DNA from: Brevundimonas sp. M20
Lineage (GTDB): Bacteria > Pseudomonadota > Alphaproteobacteria > Caulobacterales > Caulobacteraceae
Assembly (NCBI RefSeq): GCF_006547065.1
Contig: NZ_CP041243.1
Coordinates: 1,937,001 to 2,001,000, forward strand
Reading direction: 5' to 3'
Length of the DNA: 64,000 bases
Shown here: piece after piece, positions 17,288 to 24,662 of the stretch
Layout of the letters: the number at the start of each line of letters is the position of its first letter
Position numbering within the stretch: the first letter of the stretch is position 1
Notes under the pieces: model-generated
The model's database searches: none
What the model was told of the DNA's origin: nothing
Seen by the model: only the letters and a program-made list of their open reading frames with translations
Program-made: the position numbers and the translations under genes

Positions 17288-17760
17288 CTGTCATCACCCA
17301 TTCACGCCGCAAGTCCCGTCTGTCGAAGATCATTGATCAGGCCGGCGGCTTCAGCGTCGGCGCCGCACTGACGCAGGCCCGGGCCAATATGGACGCCCTG
17401 AAACCCCGCAGCGCGGCCGAGGTGGCGGATCGCATCGCCGAACTGGCGGCTCTCGCGCCGACCGACACGGCAGACGTCGCAGAGACCCAGACCGCGCTGG
17501 TTCGGGCCTATCACGTCGCGAACGGCGTGATCGACGCCGCAGGGCCGTTCGGAATGGATGACGTCTGTGCGGTCGCGGTTGGCCTGTGCGACCTGATCGA
17601 CGCGACCACGGCGGAACGCCCGTTCGATTGGCGTGTCGTGCCGATCTACGCCCGGTCGCTGCAACTCCTGCTCGCGCTGCCGGAAGACGCCGACGCCCGT
17701 AAAAAGGTGCGCGAGGGACTTGAGCAGATGGTGGACCGGAAGCTGGCGCAGCCGGGCTGA
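17284..17760 (+). CDS. small helical partner of the response regulator (CheE-like?)
   Basis: A 158-aa protein, predicted mostly helical and with no signal peptide. The start MTVITHSRRKSRLSKIIDQAGG is basic. Then come Ala-rich helices with AYHVANGVIDAAGPFGM and ALVRAYHVANG. Small proteins of similar start and length are annotated CheE in Caulobacterales chemotaxis clusters; that is my tentative comparison and no catalytic motif supports it. It overlaps the receiver gene by four bases, so it is very likely a functional partner. Confidence 0.6.
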   Translation: MTVITHSRRKSRLSKIIDQAGGFSVGAALTQARANMDALKPRSAAEVADRIAELAALAPTDTADVAETQTALVRAYHVANGVIDAAGPFGMDDVCAVAVGLCDLIDATTAERPFDWRVVPIYARSLQLLLALPEDADARKKVREGLEQMVDRKLAQPG

Positions 17761-17781
17761 ACCGGCTCCCGGCCCTGCCCC

Positions 17782-18054
17782 TTATTCGTAGATCGTCAGA
17801 TCGCCCCGACACACGCCGGCGCGCTCCTGAATGACATAGGCGCTGCCCGTGCCGACCATCTGCTGCACAGCCGCCTGGCCATTGAAGCAGGTCCCGATCT
17901 CGTAGCCGACCACCGTCGTGTAGGTCGCATCGCTGAAGTAGGTGTAGTTATAGAACGGCACGTCCAGCATGGCGGCGCTGGGGCCGGCGACGGCCGAGGC
18001 GGCCAGGGCGACAGCGGACATGGCCGCCATCTTGATGGAAACGCGTCTCTTCAT
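17782..18054 (-). CDS. small secreted protein (DUF6289-like)
   Basis: A 90-aa protein. A signal peptide (residues 1 to about 28, ending AGPSAAM) is followed by a mature part of about 60 residues with two cysteines (GTCFNG and GVCRGD) that could form a disulfide. The motif YTYFSDATYTTVVGYEIG resembles DUF6289-type small exported proteins; I offer that as a likely but unverified assignment. The ribosome-binding site GGAGGA is partly inside a hairpin (18063-18090) directly upstream, suggesting regulated translation or an operator. Confidence 0.7.
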   Translation of the reverse strand: MKRRVSIKMAAMSAVALAASAVAGPSAAMLDVPFYNYTYFSDATYTTVVGYEIGTCFNGQAAVQQMVGTGSAYVIQERAGVCRGDLTIYE

Positions 18055-18062
18055 TGCATCCT

Positions 18063-18090
18063 CCAGTGTTCACAACCAAAAGAACACTGG
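18063..18090 (-). promoter_or_regulatory. hairpin touching the Shine-Dalgarno of the small secreted gene
   Basis: On the minus strand CCAGTGTTC and GAACACTGG form a perfect 9-bp stem with a 10-nt loop. The last GG of the stem is the start of GGAGGA, and the ATG follows eight bases after that. The structure could mask ribosome binding, or the palindrome could be a repressor operator. Confidence 0.5.
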
Positions 18091-18112
18091 ACGAGACCTG
18101 CTCAACCTCAAG

Positions 18113-18128
18113 ACACAAAAACTTGTGT
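18113..18128 (-). terminator. short hairpin after the ABC exporter gene
   Basis: ACACAA and TTGTGT flank a 4-nt loop, a few bases after the exporter stop codon (18136-18138) on the minus strand. It is a weak stem, so termination is only a guess. Confidence 0.3.
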
Positions 18129-18135
18129 GGGGAAA

Positions 18136-20040
18136 TCAGGCCTCCAGCCCGGCTTTGACCCGCGCGCCCCGGGTCTGCTTCCGCCAAAGGGCGGCATACT
18201 CGCCGCCCTGACGGGCGACCAACTCGTGGTGCGCGCCCCGTTCCACGATCCGACCGGCCTTCAGCACCAATATCTGGTCCGCATCAGCGATGGTGGACAG
18301 CCGGTGCGCCACCACCAGCGTGGTCCGCCCGGCGCGGGCCTTGCGCAAGGTCTTCTGAATGGCGGTCTCGGTGCGACTGTCCAGCGCGCTGGTGGCCTCG
18401 TCCAGGATCAGGATGCAGGGATCGGCGAGCAGGGCCCGCGCGATGCCGACACGCTGGCGCTCACCGCCGGACAGCTTAAGTCCCCGTTCGCCGACAACGG
18501 TGTTCAGACCGTCCGGCAACTGGCCGATGAATTCCGCCAACTCGGCCGCCTCAGCCGCCGCCCAGATGGCCGCCTCGTCCGCGTCGGGGCGTGCGAAGCC
18601 GATGTTGGCGCGCAGGGTGTCGTTGAACAGGGCCACGTCCTGCGGGACCAGAGCCACCGCCGCGCGCAGGCTCTCCTGCGTCACCGCACGCACATCGACG
18701 CCGTCCACCAGCACCCGCCCCTCCTGTGGGTCAATCAAGCGCAGGGCCAGTTTGACGATCGTGGACTTGCCCGAACCGGACGGCCCGACCAGCGCCGTGG
18801 TCGTGCCCGGGGCGGCGTGGAAACTGACGTTCTCCAGCCCGTTCGCGCGGGCGTCGTGGCGGAAGCCGACGTGCTCGAACGTCAGGGCGGCGCCGTTCAC
18901 CCCGGCGGCGCGATCCAGCGGCGCCGCATCAGCGGCGTCAGCGACCTGCGGCGCCTGACGGGTGACCTTCAACATCTCCTCCATGTCGATGAAGGACTGG
19001 CGAATTTCGCGATAGGCGAAGCCCAGAATGTTCAGTGGCGCATACAGGCTGATCATGATCAGGACGGCGGCGGTGACATCGCCCGGTCCCATGCGGCCGG
19101 CGGCGGCTTCGAACCCCGCCATGATCGCCATGACACCGAGGCCGACATTCATGATCACGGCCTGGATCACGTTCAGAAGGGCGAGCGAGCTGTTCGCCTT
19201 CAAGGCCGCGCGCGTGTAGTCGCCGAGGGCCGCGTCATAGCTCCGCGCGGCGCGCGCTTCGGCGCCGAAGGACTTGACCGTCTCATAGTTCAGCAGGGCG
19301 TCGACCGAGACCCCGGCCGCCTGGGTGTCGGCGGCGTTCATGATCCGGCGGTGCTCGATCCGCCAGTTGGACAGGGCGAAGGTCGAAACGGCGTAGATGG
19401 CCACCACGGCGACCGCCACGGCCCCGAAGCGCCAGTCGTACTTGCCCGCCAGAACACCCGCCGCCAGCACGAGCTCGACGCCGGTGGGCACGAGGTTGAA
19501 GGCGAGAATGCGCAGCAGGAAATCCACGGCCCTCGAGCCGCGATCCATGGTCCGGGACAGGGAACCCGACCGCTTGGTCTGATGAAAGTCCAACGACAGA
19601 CTGAGGGCGTGGCCGAACGTCTCGGTCGCCGCCGTGCGCTGGGCCGCGGATCGAACCGGGGCGAAGACCACGTCCGAAGCATTCGGCGCGACGGCCGACA
19701 GCAACCGGACGATGGCCCACCCCAGCGCAAAGGCCGCGAAGCCGAGACCGACGGCGACCTCCGTCCCCTGCCCCGCCGCCAGATGGTTGACCGCCGCCCC
19801 CAGCACCAGCGGCGCCATAACGCCCAGCCCCTTGCCGGCCAGCGTCATTCCGATGGCGGCGACCAGACGCAGTTTCAGCTGCGGCGCATTGGAGCGGCCG
19901 ACCAGCCGTAGCAGGTCGGCCAGCGCCTGGAGCGTCGGCGGGCCGTCGGTGGGGGTTGTCAGCCCGGCTTGCGCCGCCTTTGCTTCCGATCCCTGCCGTC
20001 GCCCGGCCCCGCGTTCACCTCTCATCGCCATCCCCGCCAT
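18136..20040 (-). CDS. Atm1/ABCB7-type ABC exporter
   Basis: A 634-aa half-transporter: six-helix membrane domain (about residues 55-350) fused to an ATPase domain (about 385-620). Walker A is GPSGSGKST, the signature is LSGGERQR, Walker B is ILILDEATSALD, and the switch His lies in VVAHRLSTIA. The segment LLNYETVKSFGAE between transmembrane helices is typical of Atm1 relatives, which export glutathione or sulfur-containing species linked to Fe-S assembly or heavy-metal tolerance. The substrate here is inferred from that family only. Three possible ATGs lie within the first six codons. It is downstream of the acyl-CoA dehydrogenase on the same strand. Confidence 0.88.
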   Translation of the reverse strand: MAGMAMRGERGAGRRQGSEAKAAQAGLTTPTDGPPTLQALADLLRLVGRSNAPQLKLRLVAAIGMTLAGKGLGVMAPLVLGAAVNHLAAGQGTEVAVGLGFAAFALGWAIVRLLSAVAPNASDVVFAPVRSAAQRTAATETFGHALSLSLDFHQTKRSGSLSRTMDRGSRAVDFLLRILAFNLVPTGVELVLAAGVLAGKYDWRFGAVAVAVVAIYAVSTFALSNWRIEHRRIMNAADTQAAGVSVDALLNYETVKSFGAEARAARSYDAALGDYTRAALKANSSLALLNVIQAVIMNVGLGVMAIMAGFEAAAGRMGPGDVTAAVLIMISLYAPLNILGFAYREIRQSFIDMEEMLKVTRQAPQVADAADAAPLDRAAGVNGAALTFEHVGFRHDARANGLENVSFHAAPGTTTALVGPSGSGKSTIVKLALRLIDPQEGRVLVDGVDVRAVTQESLRAAVALVPQDVALFNDTLRANIGFARPDADEAAIWAAAEAAELAEFIGQLPDGLNTVVGERGLKLSGGERQRVGIARALLADPCILILDEATSALDSRTETAIQKTLRKARAGRTTLVVAHRLSTIADADQILVLKAGRIVERGAHHELVARQGGEYAALWRKQTRGARVKAGLEA

Positions 20041-20042
20041 AT

Positions 20043-20058
20043 GGCCCCGTCAGGGGCC
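20043..20058 (-). terminator. GC-rich hairpin between acyl-CoA dehydrogenase and exporter genes
   Basis: GGCCCC (20043-20048) and GGGGCC (20053-20058) have a GTCA loop. It lies between the dehydrogenase stop and the exporter start on the minus strand. There is no T-run, so attenuation is uncertain. Confidence 0.3.
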
Positions 20059-20076
20059 GGGCGGAAGAGAGAACGC

Positions 20077-21279
20077 TCAGCGACCGCCGTGCTTGGCGTA
20101 TTCCAGCTTGGCGATGGTCCGGTTGTGGACCTCGTCCGGGCCGTCAGCCAGACGCAGGGTGCGGACACCCGCGTACAGCTCGGCCAGCGGGAAGTCGCCC
20201 GACACGCCCGCGCCGCCGAACGCCTGAATGGCGTCATCGATGATCTTCAGGGCCATGCGCGGCGCGGCGACCTTGATCTGGGCGATCTCGGACTTGGCGT
20301 TCTTGGCGCCGGCCTGATCGATCATCCAGGCGGCCTTGAGCACCGACAGGCGGCACATCTCGATGTTGATGCGCGCCTCGGCGACACGCTGCTCCCACAC
20401 CGAGTGCTCGGCGATCTTCTTCTTGAAGGCCGTGCGGCTGAGCAGACGTTCGACCATCAGGTCCAGCGCGCGCTCTGCGGCGCCGATGGTGCGCATGCAG
20501 TGGTGGATGCGGCCCGGCCCGAGACGGCCCTGGGCGATCTCGAAGCCCCTGCCCTCACCTGCGATCAGGTTCGAGACCGGCACCCGGACGTTGTCGAGCA
20601 CGACCTCCGCGTGGCCGATCGGGCGCTCGTCATAGCCGAACACCGACAGCATCCGCTCGACGCGGAAGCCGGGCGTATTGGTGGGCACCAGGATCTGCGA
20701 CTGCTGTTGGTGCGTCGCCGCGCCCGTGTCCGTCTTGCCCATCACGATGGCGATAGCGACATTGGGGTGCGCCATGTTGGTCGACCACCATTTGCGGCCA
20801 TTGATGACGTAATGATCGCCGTCGCGCTCGATGCGGGTTTCGATATTGGTGGCGTCCGAAGAGGCCACCGCGGGCTCGGTCATCAGGAAGGCCGAGCGGA
20901 TGTCGCCGTTCATCAGCGGCTTCAGCCACTGCGCCTGCTGTTCGGCGTTGCCGTACATGTGCAGGACTTCCATGTTGCCGGTGTCCGGGGCGTTGCAGTT
21001 GAACACCTCGGCCGTCCACAGATGACGGCCCATGATCTCGGCCAGCGGGGCGTATTCGAGGTTGGTCAGGCCCGCGCCGTGATCGCCCGGCAGGAACATG
21101 TTCCAGAGGCCCGCTTCCCTGGCCTGGGCCTTCATCTCTTCCATGGCCCTGGGCTGGACGGTGTGATCCGCCTTCACCTCGGCCCAGTATTCCGCCGAGC
21201 GCGGAAGCACCTTCTCATCCATGAAGCGCTGCACGCGCTCCTGCCAGTGCAGTCCCTTGTCGCTGTGACGGAAATCCAT
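20077..21279 (-). CDS. acyl-CoA dehydrogenase family protein (ACAD10/11-like)
   Basis: A 400-aa FAD enzyme of acyl-CoA oxidation. Motifs include SAFLMTEPAVASSDATNI (FAD/substrate region), NGRKWWSTNMAHP, and the C-terminal AFGGAGVSGDFPLAELYAG with RTLRLADGPDEVH. The WWSTN and GPDEVH signatures match the ACAD10/11-like branch, which prefers long or branched substrates in characterised members. Length is normal. It is preceded by a strong terminator after the SCP2 gene, so it probably has its own promoter in 21280-21300 or reads through. Confidence 0.9.
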   Translation of the reverse strand: MDFRHSDKGLHWQERVQRFMDEKVLPRSAEYWAEVKADHTVQPRAMEEMKAQAREAGLWNMFLPGDHGAGLTNLEYAPLAEIMGRHLWTAEVFNCNAPDTGNMEVLHMYGNAEQQAQWLKPLMNGDIRSAFLMTEPAVASSDATNIETRIERDGDHYVINGRKWWSTNMAHPNVAIAIVMGKTDTGAATHQQQSQILVPTNTPGFRVERMLSVFGYDERPIGHAEVVLDNVRVPVSNLIAGEGRGFEIAQGRLGPGRIHHCMRTIGAAERALDLMVERLLSRTAFKKKIAEHSVWEQRVAEARINIEMCRLSVLKAAWMIDQAGAKNAKSEIAQIKVAAPRMALKIIDDAIQAFGGAGVSGDFPLAELYAGVRTLRLADGPDEVHNRTIAKLEYAKHGGR

Positions 21280-21298
21280 GGTCGTCCTCCTCAGGTAC

Positions 21299-21337
21299 GA
21301 AAACGGCGCGGCCCTCTTCCGGGACCGCGCCGCAAAA
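21299..21337 (-). terminator. rho-independent terminator after the SCP2 gene
   Basis: CGGCGCGGTCC and GGCCGCGCCG (as read on the minus strand) form a strong stem (21304-21332), followed by TTTTCG. It lies 27 bases after the SCP2 stop codon. Confidence 0.75.
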
Positions 21338-21358
21338 ATCAGATCGTCGTTTTCAAGC

Positions 21359-21664
21359 TCAGCGCTTCAGCAGCGGGGCCAGCTTCTGGGCGATCATCAT
21401 GTCGCCGGCGATCTTCAGCTTGCCCTGCATGAAGGCCATCATCGGGTCCAGCTTGCCTTCCGACAGGGCCATGAAGTCATCCCAGCTGATCGAAACGGTC
21501 GCGTCGGCCGGCTTGTCTTCGTTGGTCACGGTGTTCGGCGACGAAGCGCCGTCGATGAAGATCTTGCCGACATCGCCCAGGTCGAGCTTCACGGTCTTGC
21601 CCAGACCGGAGTTGTCGCCAACGGCGCCGCGGATGTGTTCGGTGACTTGAGCCAGATCGACCAT
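21359..21664 (-). CDS. SCP2 sterol-binding domain protein
   Basis: A 101-aa protein consisting of one SCP2-like domain. The motifs KPADATVSISWDDFMALSEG and PMMAFMQGKLKIAGDMMIA are characteristic. SCP2 folds hold lipids or fatty acyl-CoA in a hydrophobic tunnel; in bacteria the small versions are uncharacterised lipid-binding proteins. It lies upstream of an acyl-CoA dehydrogenase on the same strand, which agrees with lipid metabolism, but a terminator separates the two. There is no signal peptide. Confidence 0.9.
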   Translation of the reverse strand: MVDLAQVTEHIRGAVGDNSGLGKTVKLDLGDVGKIFIDGASSPNTVTNEDKPADATVSISWDDFMALSEGKLDPMMAFMQGKLKIAGDMMIAQKLAPLLKR

Positions 21665-21768
21665 TTGCGTCTCTCCCTAAGGGACGGTTGAGGCTCCGAC
21701 CTAGACCGCTCGAAGGCGGCTGCCAAGATCACGCCGGGTCAAGTTCCCGCCATCTGCTTGCATGAATG

Positions 21769-22332
21769 TCAGTAGAACGCTGACTCGCGGTCCAGATCCG
21801 CGCCGGGGACGGGGGTTCCGGGGTGAACTGTGGCGGCCCGATCGGCCTGCATCTGATCCAGGCGCTCCTGTCGGGCGCGACGCTCGGCCGCATAATCGGG
21901 CTCCGGCGCATCAAAACCGAAGCGGCCGCCGTCGGATCGGGTGACCTCGACGCGCTCAGGGGCCTCCGACTCGACCACATCACCGCGCCAGGCGACACGG
22001 GACGCCTCGCGCACCGGCGGCAGAGGCTCGACCCAGGGCGTCTCATAGTCAGCGACATGGACCTCGTCCCCGGTCGCCTGCGCGGGAAGCGCGACATGGG
22101 TGTAGCCGTCGACGAGGGCGCCCACGTCCATGGTCTCGCCCGGTTGCACCTCGGGCTCGACCGGCGCCACCACCTCGACCTGCATCTGCTCACCGCCAAG
22201 GACGCCGCCCGCCGAGGCGTCACGCAGGACCGCGAAGGTCAGCCCCCCCACAGCCAAAAGCCCCACCCCCGCGCCGACCATCCAGGGCTGGACACGAAAC
22301 CGGGGCGAAGTGGAAACGGGATCGGGGATCAT
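21769..22332 (-). CDS. single-pass membrane protein of unknown function
   Basis: A 187-aa protein. Residues about 17-38 form one transmembrane helix (MVGAGVGLLAVGGLTFAVL) after a short basic N-terminus. The remainder is acidic and Pro/Val/Glu-rich (EVVAPVEPEVQPGE), probably periplasmic and partly disordered, with a charged helix near the end (YAAERRARQERLDQMQADR). I see no enzymatic motif and do not recognise the family. It follows the bla gene on the same strand by about 90 bases and is separated from the SCP2 gene by about 100. Confidence 0.65.
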   Translation of the reverse strand: MIPDPVSTSPRFRVQPWMVGAGVGLLAVGGLTFAVLRDASAGGVLGGEQMQVEVVAPVEPEVQPGETMDVGALVDGYTHVALPAQATGDEVHVADYETPWVEPLPPVREASRVAWRGDVVESEAPERVEVTRSDGGRFGFDAPEPDYAAERRARQERLDQMQADRAATVHPGTPVPGADLDRESAFY

Positions 22333-22419
22333 GGCGCCACTCCATACAGGCGGGGCAGAAACGATACGAACCGACTTTGGTTCGCGCCGCTCCCGTTTGT
22401 TCTAGTCGCGCCCGCGCCG

Positions 22420-23364
22420 CTACCGCTCCCGCTCCAGTCGGCGGTCCAGCAGCGCCTCATATTTGTCCGCATAGGCCAGGCAGGCTGTCGGGTCGATGAA
22501 TGGGTTAGGCGTCACGCCCTGACGCAGTTGCGCCATCCGCGTATCTCCGTCCGACTGGCCGGGGTGGGCTGTCAGCAGGATGTCGCACGGCATGGCGCGC
22601 AACGACGCAAAGGTCCCGCGGAACCCGTCCAGCAGCGCCCGGTTCGCCGGATCCGAGAACCGGTAGCCGTCCGCCGCGATCGGGTTCAGGCTGGAGCCGA
22701 AGACCACCGCCTTGCAGTCCTCGCCCTCGCATGATCGCCAGCTCCAGCTCATGCTGCCGGGGGTATGACCCGGCGTGGCGCGCGCCGTGATCTCCACATC
22801 CCCGAGCCTCAGAACTTCACCGTCCCGGAGCGCCCGCACCCGCTCGACGCCCGGGAAGGGCTCAAGCCAGGCCGCCTGGGGGTCATCCGCGCCACTGCGT
22901 CCGCGACGCAGGACCTCGGCGGCTTCCGGGCTGGCGACCACGGTCGCACCCGTATCCCGCGCCAGGGCGGCCAGCCCCCCGGCGTGATCATAGTGCGGCT
23001 CGGTGCTGAGGATGTACTTCACGTCCTCGATCCGGAAGCCGAGGCGGCGAATGTTGTCCTCAACCGCGCCCACGGCCTGCGGCAGCGCCCCGTCGATCAG
23101 AACCAGCCCCTCCGACGTCGAGATCACGGCCATGCTCAGGCCCGAGAAGCCCACAAACCACGTATTGCCGTAGACCTTGATCGGCGCCTCCACGCCCAGC
23201 CACTGCCGGGCGTATTCCGGGGCGATGGGCTGCAGCAGCGGATCATGAGCGGGGTCGGGGCGGACCTGCGCCGCAGGCTCCTGATGCTCGGGTTCAGCAT
23301 TGGCGCAGCCCGCCGTCAAAACCACCAGCGCCGCGCCGAACAGGCCAGGGACTCGTCTCATCAC
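22420..23364 (-). CDS. subclass B3 metallo-beta-lactamase with Glu in the first zinc motif
   Basis: A 314-aa protein with signal peptide and possible lipobox LTAGC (Cys20). The metallo-hydrolase fold is clear: GLVLIDGALPQ, then TEPHYDHAGG with Glu122, His124, Asp126 and His127, ATPGHTPGSMSW with His200, and LLTAHPGQ with His267. Canonical B3 enzymes have HxHxDH; here the first His is Glu (ExHxDH), the pattern called B3-E in recent surveys, so zinc site 1 should be altered. Divergent from it lies an AmpR-like regulator, the classical bla-ampR arrangement, which supports a beta-lactam role. It could still be another hydrolase. Confidence 0.82.
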   Translation of the reverse strand: MMRRVPGLFGAALVVLTAGCANAEPEHQEPAAQVRPDPAHDPLLQPIAPEYARQWLGVEAPIKVYGNTWFVGFSGLSMAVISTSEGLVLIDGALPQAVGAVEDNIRRLGFRIEDVKYILSTEPHYDHAGGLAALARDTGATVVASPEAAEVLRRGRSGADDPQAAWLEPFPGVERVRALRDGEVLRLGDVEITARATPGHTPGSMSWSWRSCEGEDCKAVVFGSSLNPIAADGYRFSDPANRALLDGFRGTFASLRAMPCDILLTAHPGQSDGDTRMAQLRQGVTPNPFIDPTACLAYADKYEALLDRRLERER

Positions 23365-23467
23365 TCACTCCGTGGATGGGGGATTGCGGGCGAGGATGAG
23401 CGGCGACAGGCGCCCGCACAAACCATCATATCTGGACAAAGCCATGAACTGATCTCATGCCTTGATC
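23365..23467. promoter_or_regulatory. bla / ampR-like divergent control region
   Basis: These 103 bases separate the divergent beta-lactamase and LysR-type genes. Regulators of this type normally bind here and activate the lactamase gene while limiting their own. The part CATGAACTGATCTCATG (near the regulator start) has mirrored CATG ends and is the best operator candidate that I can see; the exact site is not established. Confidence 0.45.
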
Positions 23468-24367
23468 ATGGATCGCGCCCAACTCCCCCTCAATGCCCTG
23501 CGCGCCTTCGAAGCCGCTGCACGGCATCTGAACTTCACCCGCGCCGCCATCGAACTCTGTGTCAGCCAAGGCGCGGTCAGCCATCAGGTGGCGCAGCTGG
23601 AACGCCGCCTGGGCGTCACCCTGTTCCGTCGCCTGCCCCGCGGTCTGGCCCTGACGGACGAGGGGCAGGCTCTGGTTCCCGTGCTGGCGGACGCCTTCGA
23701 CCGGGTCGGCGCCACGCTGGACCGCTATGCGGGAGGACGGCTGCAGGAGGTGTTGACCGTCGGCGTTGTCGGCGCCTTCGCGGGGGGCTGGCTGCTCCCC
23801 CGACTGGAGGCCTTCAACCGCGAACATCCGCACATCGACCTGCGGGTCATGACCAACAACAACCGCGTCGATCTGGCCGGCGAAGGGCTTGATCTGGCCA
23901 TTCGCTACGGCGACGGCGCCTGGCACGGGACCCATGCCGAACCGATCCTGAGCGCGCCCCTGACACCGCTTTGCGCGCCGGCCGTCGCCGCGCGCCTGAC
24001 CAGTCCCGCCTCCCTGATCGGCGAGACACTCTTGCGCTCCTACCGCGCCGATGAGTGGATCCGATGGTTCGAGGAAGCGGGCGCGCCCTGCCCGCCCCTG
24101 CGCGGTCCGGTCTTCGACAACTCTGTGCTGACGACCGCGACGGCGGCCTCGGGCTTCGGCGTCGCCCTCGCCCCCGCCGCCATGTTCACACGCGATCTGG
24201 CGGCGGAGCGCCTGGTCCGCCCGTTTGAGGCGGAGGTCACTCTCGGCGCCTACTGGCTGACCCGGCTGAACTCCCGCCCGGACAGTGCGGCCATGGCGAC
24301 CTTCCGGCAATGGCTGGGGCGTGAAGCCGGGAGAGAAGCCGGATCGATCCGCCCCGCACGCCGCTGA
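23468..24367 (+). CDS. ampR: LysR-type regulator, AmpR-like
   Basis: A 299-aa transcription factor. The N-terminal winged HTH begins LPLNALRAFEAAARHLNFTR and continues AIELCVSQGAVSHQVAQLE, nearly the AmpR consensus. The C-terminal effector domain has NNNRVDLAGEGLDLAIRYG, as in AmpR/GcvA. AmpR senses peptidoglycan fragments and induces beta-lactamase. The ATG at 23468 is used; a TTG two codons earlier is in frame. Divergence from the B3 lactamase supports the name, but AmpR classically controls class A or C enzymes, so the pairing needs proof. Confidence 0.82.
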   Translation: MDRAQLPLNALRAFEAAARHLNFTRAAIELCVSQGAVSHQVAQLERRLGVTLFRRLPRGLALTDEGQALVPVLADAFDRVGATLDRYAGGRLQEVLTVGVVGAFAGGWLLPRLEAFNREHPHIDLRVMTNNNRVDLAGEGLDLAIRYGDGAWHGTHAEPILSAPLTPLCAPAVAARLTSPASLIGETLLRSYRADEWIRWFEEAGAPCPPLRGPVFDNSVLTTATAASGFGVALAPAAMFTRDLAAERLVRPFEAEVTLGAYWLTRLNSRPDSAAMATFRQWLGREAGREAGSIRPARR

Positions 24368-24451
24368 TCCCGCTGGAGGACGGACGACGAGAGCCGCCGG
24401 GGCGTAGGCCACGCCGGACGGGAGTATGTCGAAATCGATGTGGGAAGGTTC

Positions 24452-24543
24452 TGGCGGAGACGGAGGGATTCGAACCCTCGGTACCCCTTACAGGGTACGA
24501 CGATTTAGCAAACCGTTGCCTTCAGCCACTCGGCCACGTCTCC
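24452..24543 (-). tRNA. tRNA-Ser (anticodon GCU)
   Basis: On the minus strand the acceptor GGAGACG pairs with CGTCTCC, and GCCA is encoded at the 3' end. D-arm GTGGCCGAGTGG and T-arm GGTTCGAATCC are normal. The anticodon loop TTTGCTAAA gives GCU, reading AGC and AGU codons. A long variable arm (TACCCTGTAAGGGGTA) identifies a class II serine tRNA. No integrase or direct repeat is seen next to it. Confidence 0.97.
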
Positions 24544-24662
24544 GGCAGGCGGCGTGCTTAGCCGAGCATTTCGGGCGGCGCAACGGGTGATCGGCGTCAC
24601 GGCGTTAACTGGACGGTCAGTCCGGTTGTGCAAGATGCTCCCGAACTCTTCATCCGGGCCTG

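Noticed and set aside
20043..20058. Riboswitch or leader before the ABC exporter
   Set aside because: Only a short GC hairpin in a 36-base gap; too small for a known riboswitch.
24452..24543. tRNA-Ser as an integration site for the hfs locus
   Set aside because: No integrase, no repeated tRNA 3' end, and the hfs genes share the base composition of the chromosome.
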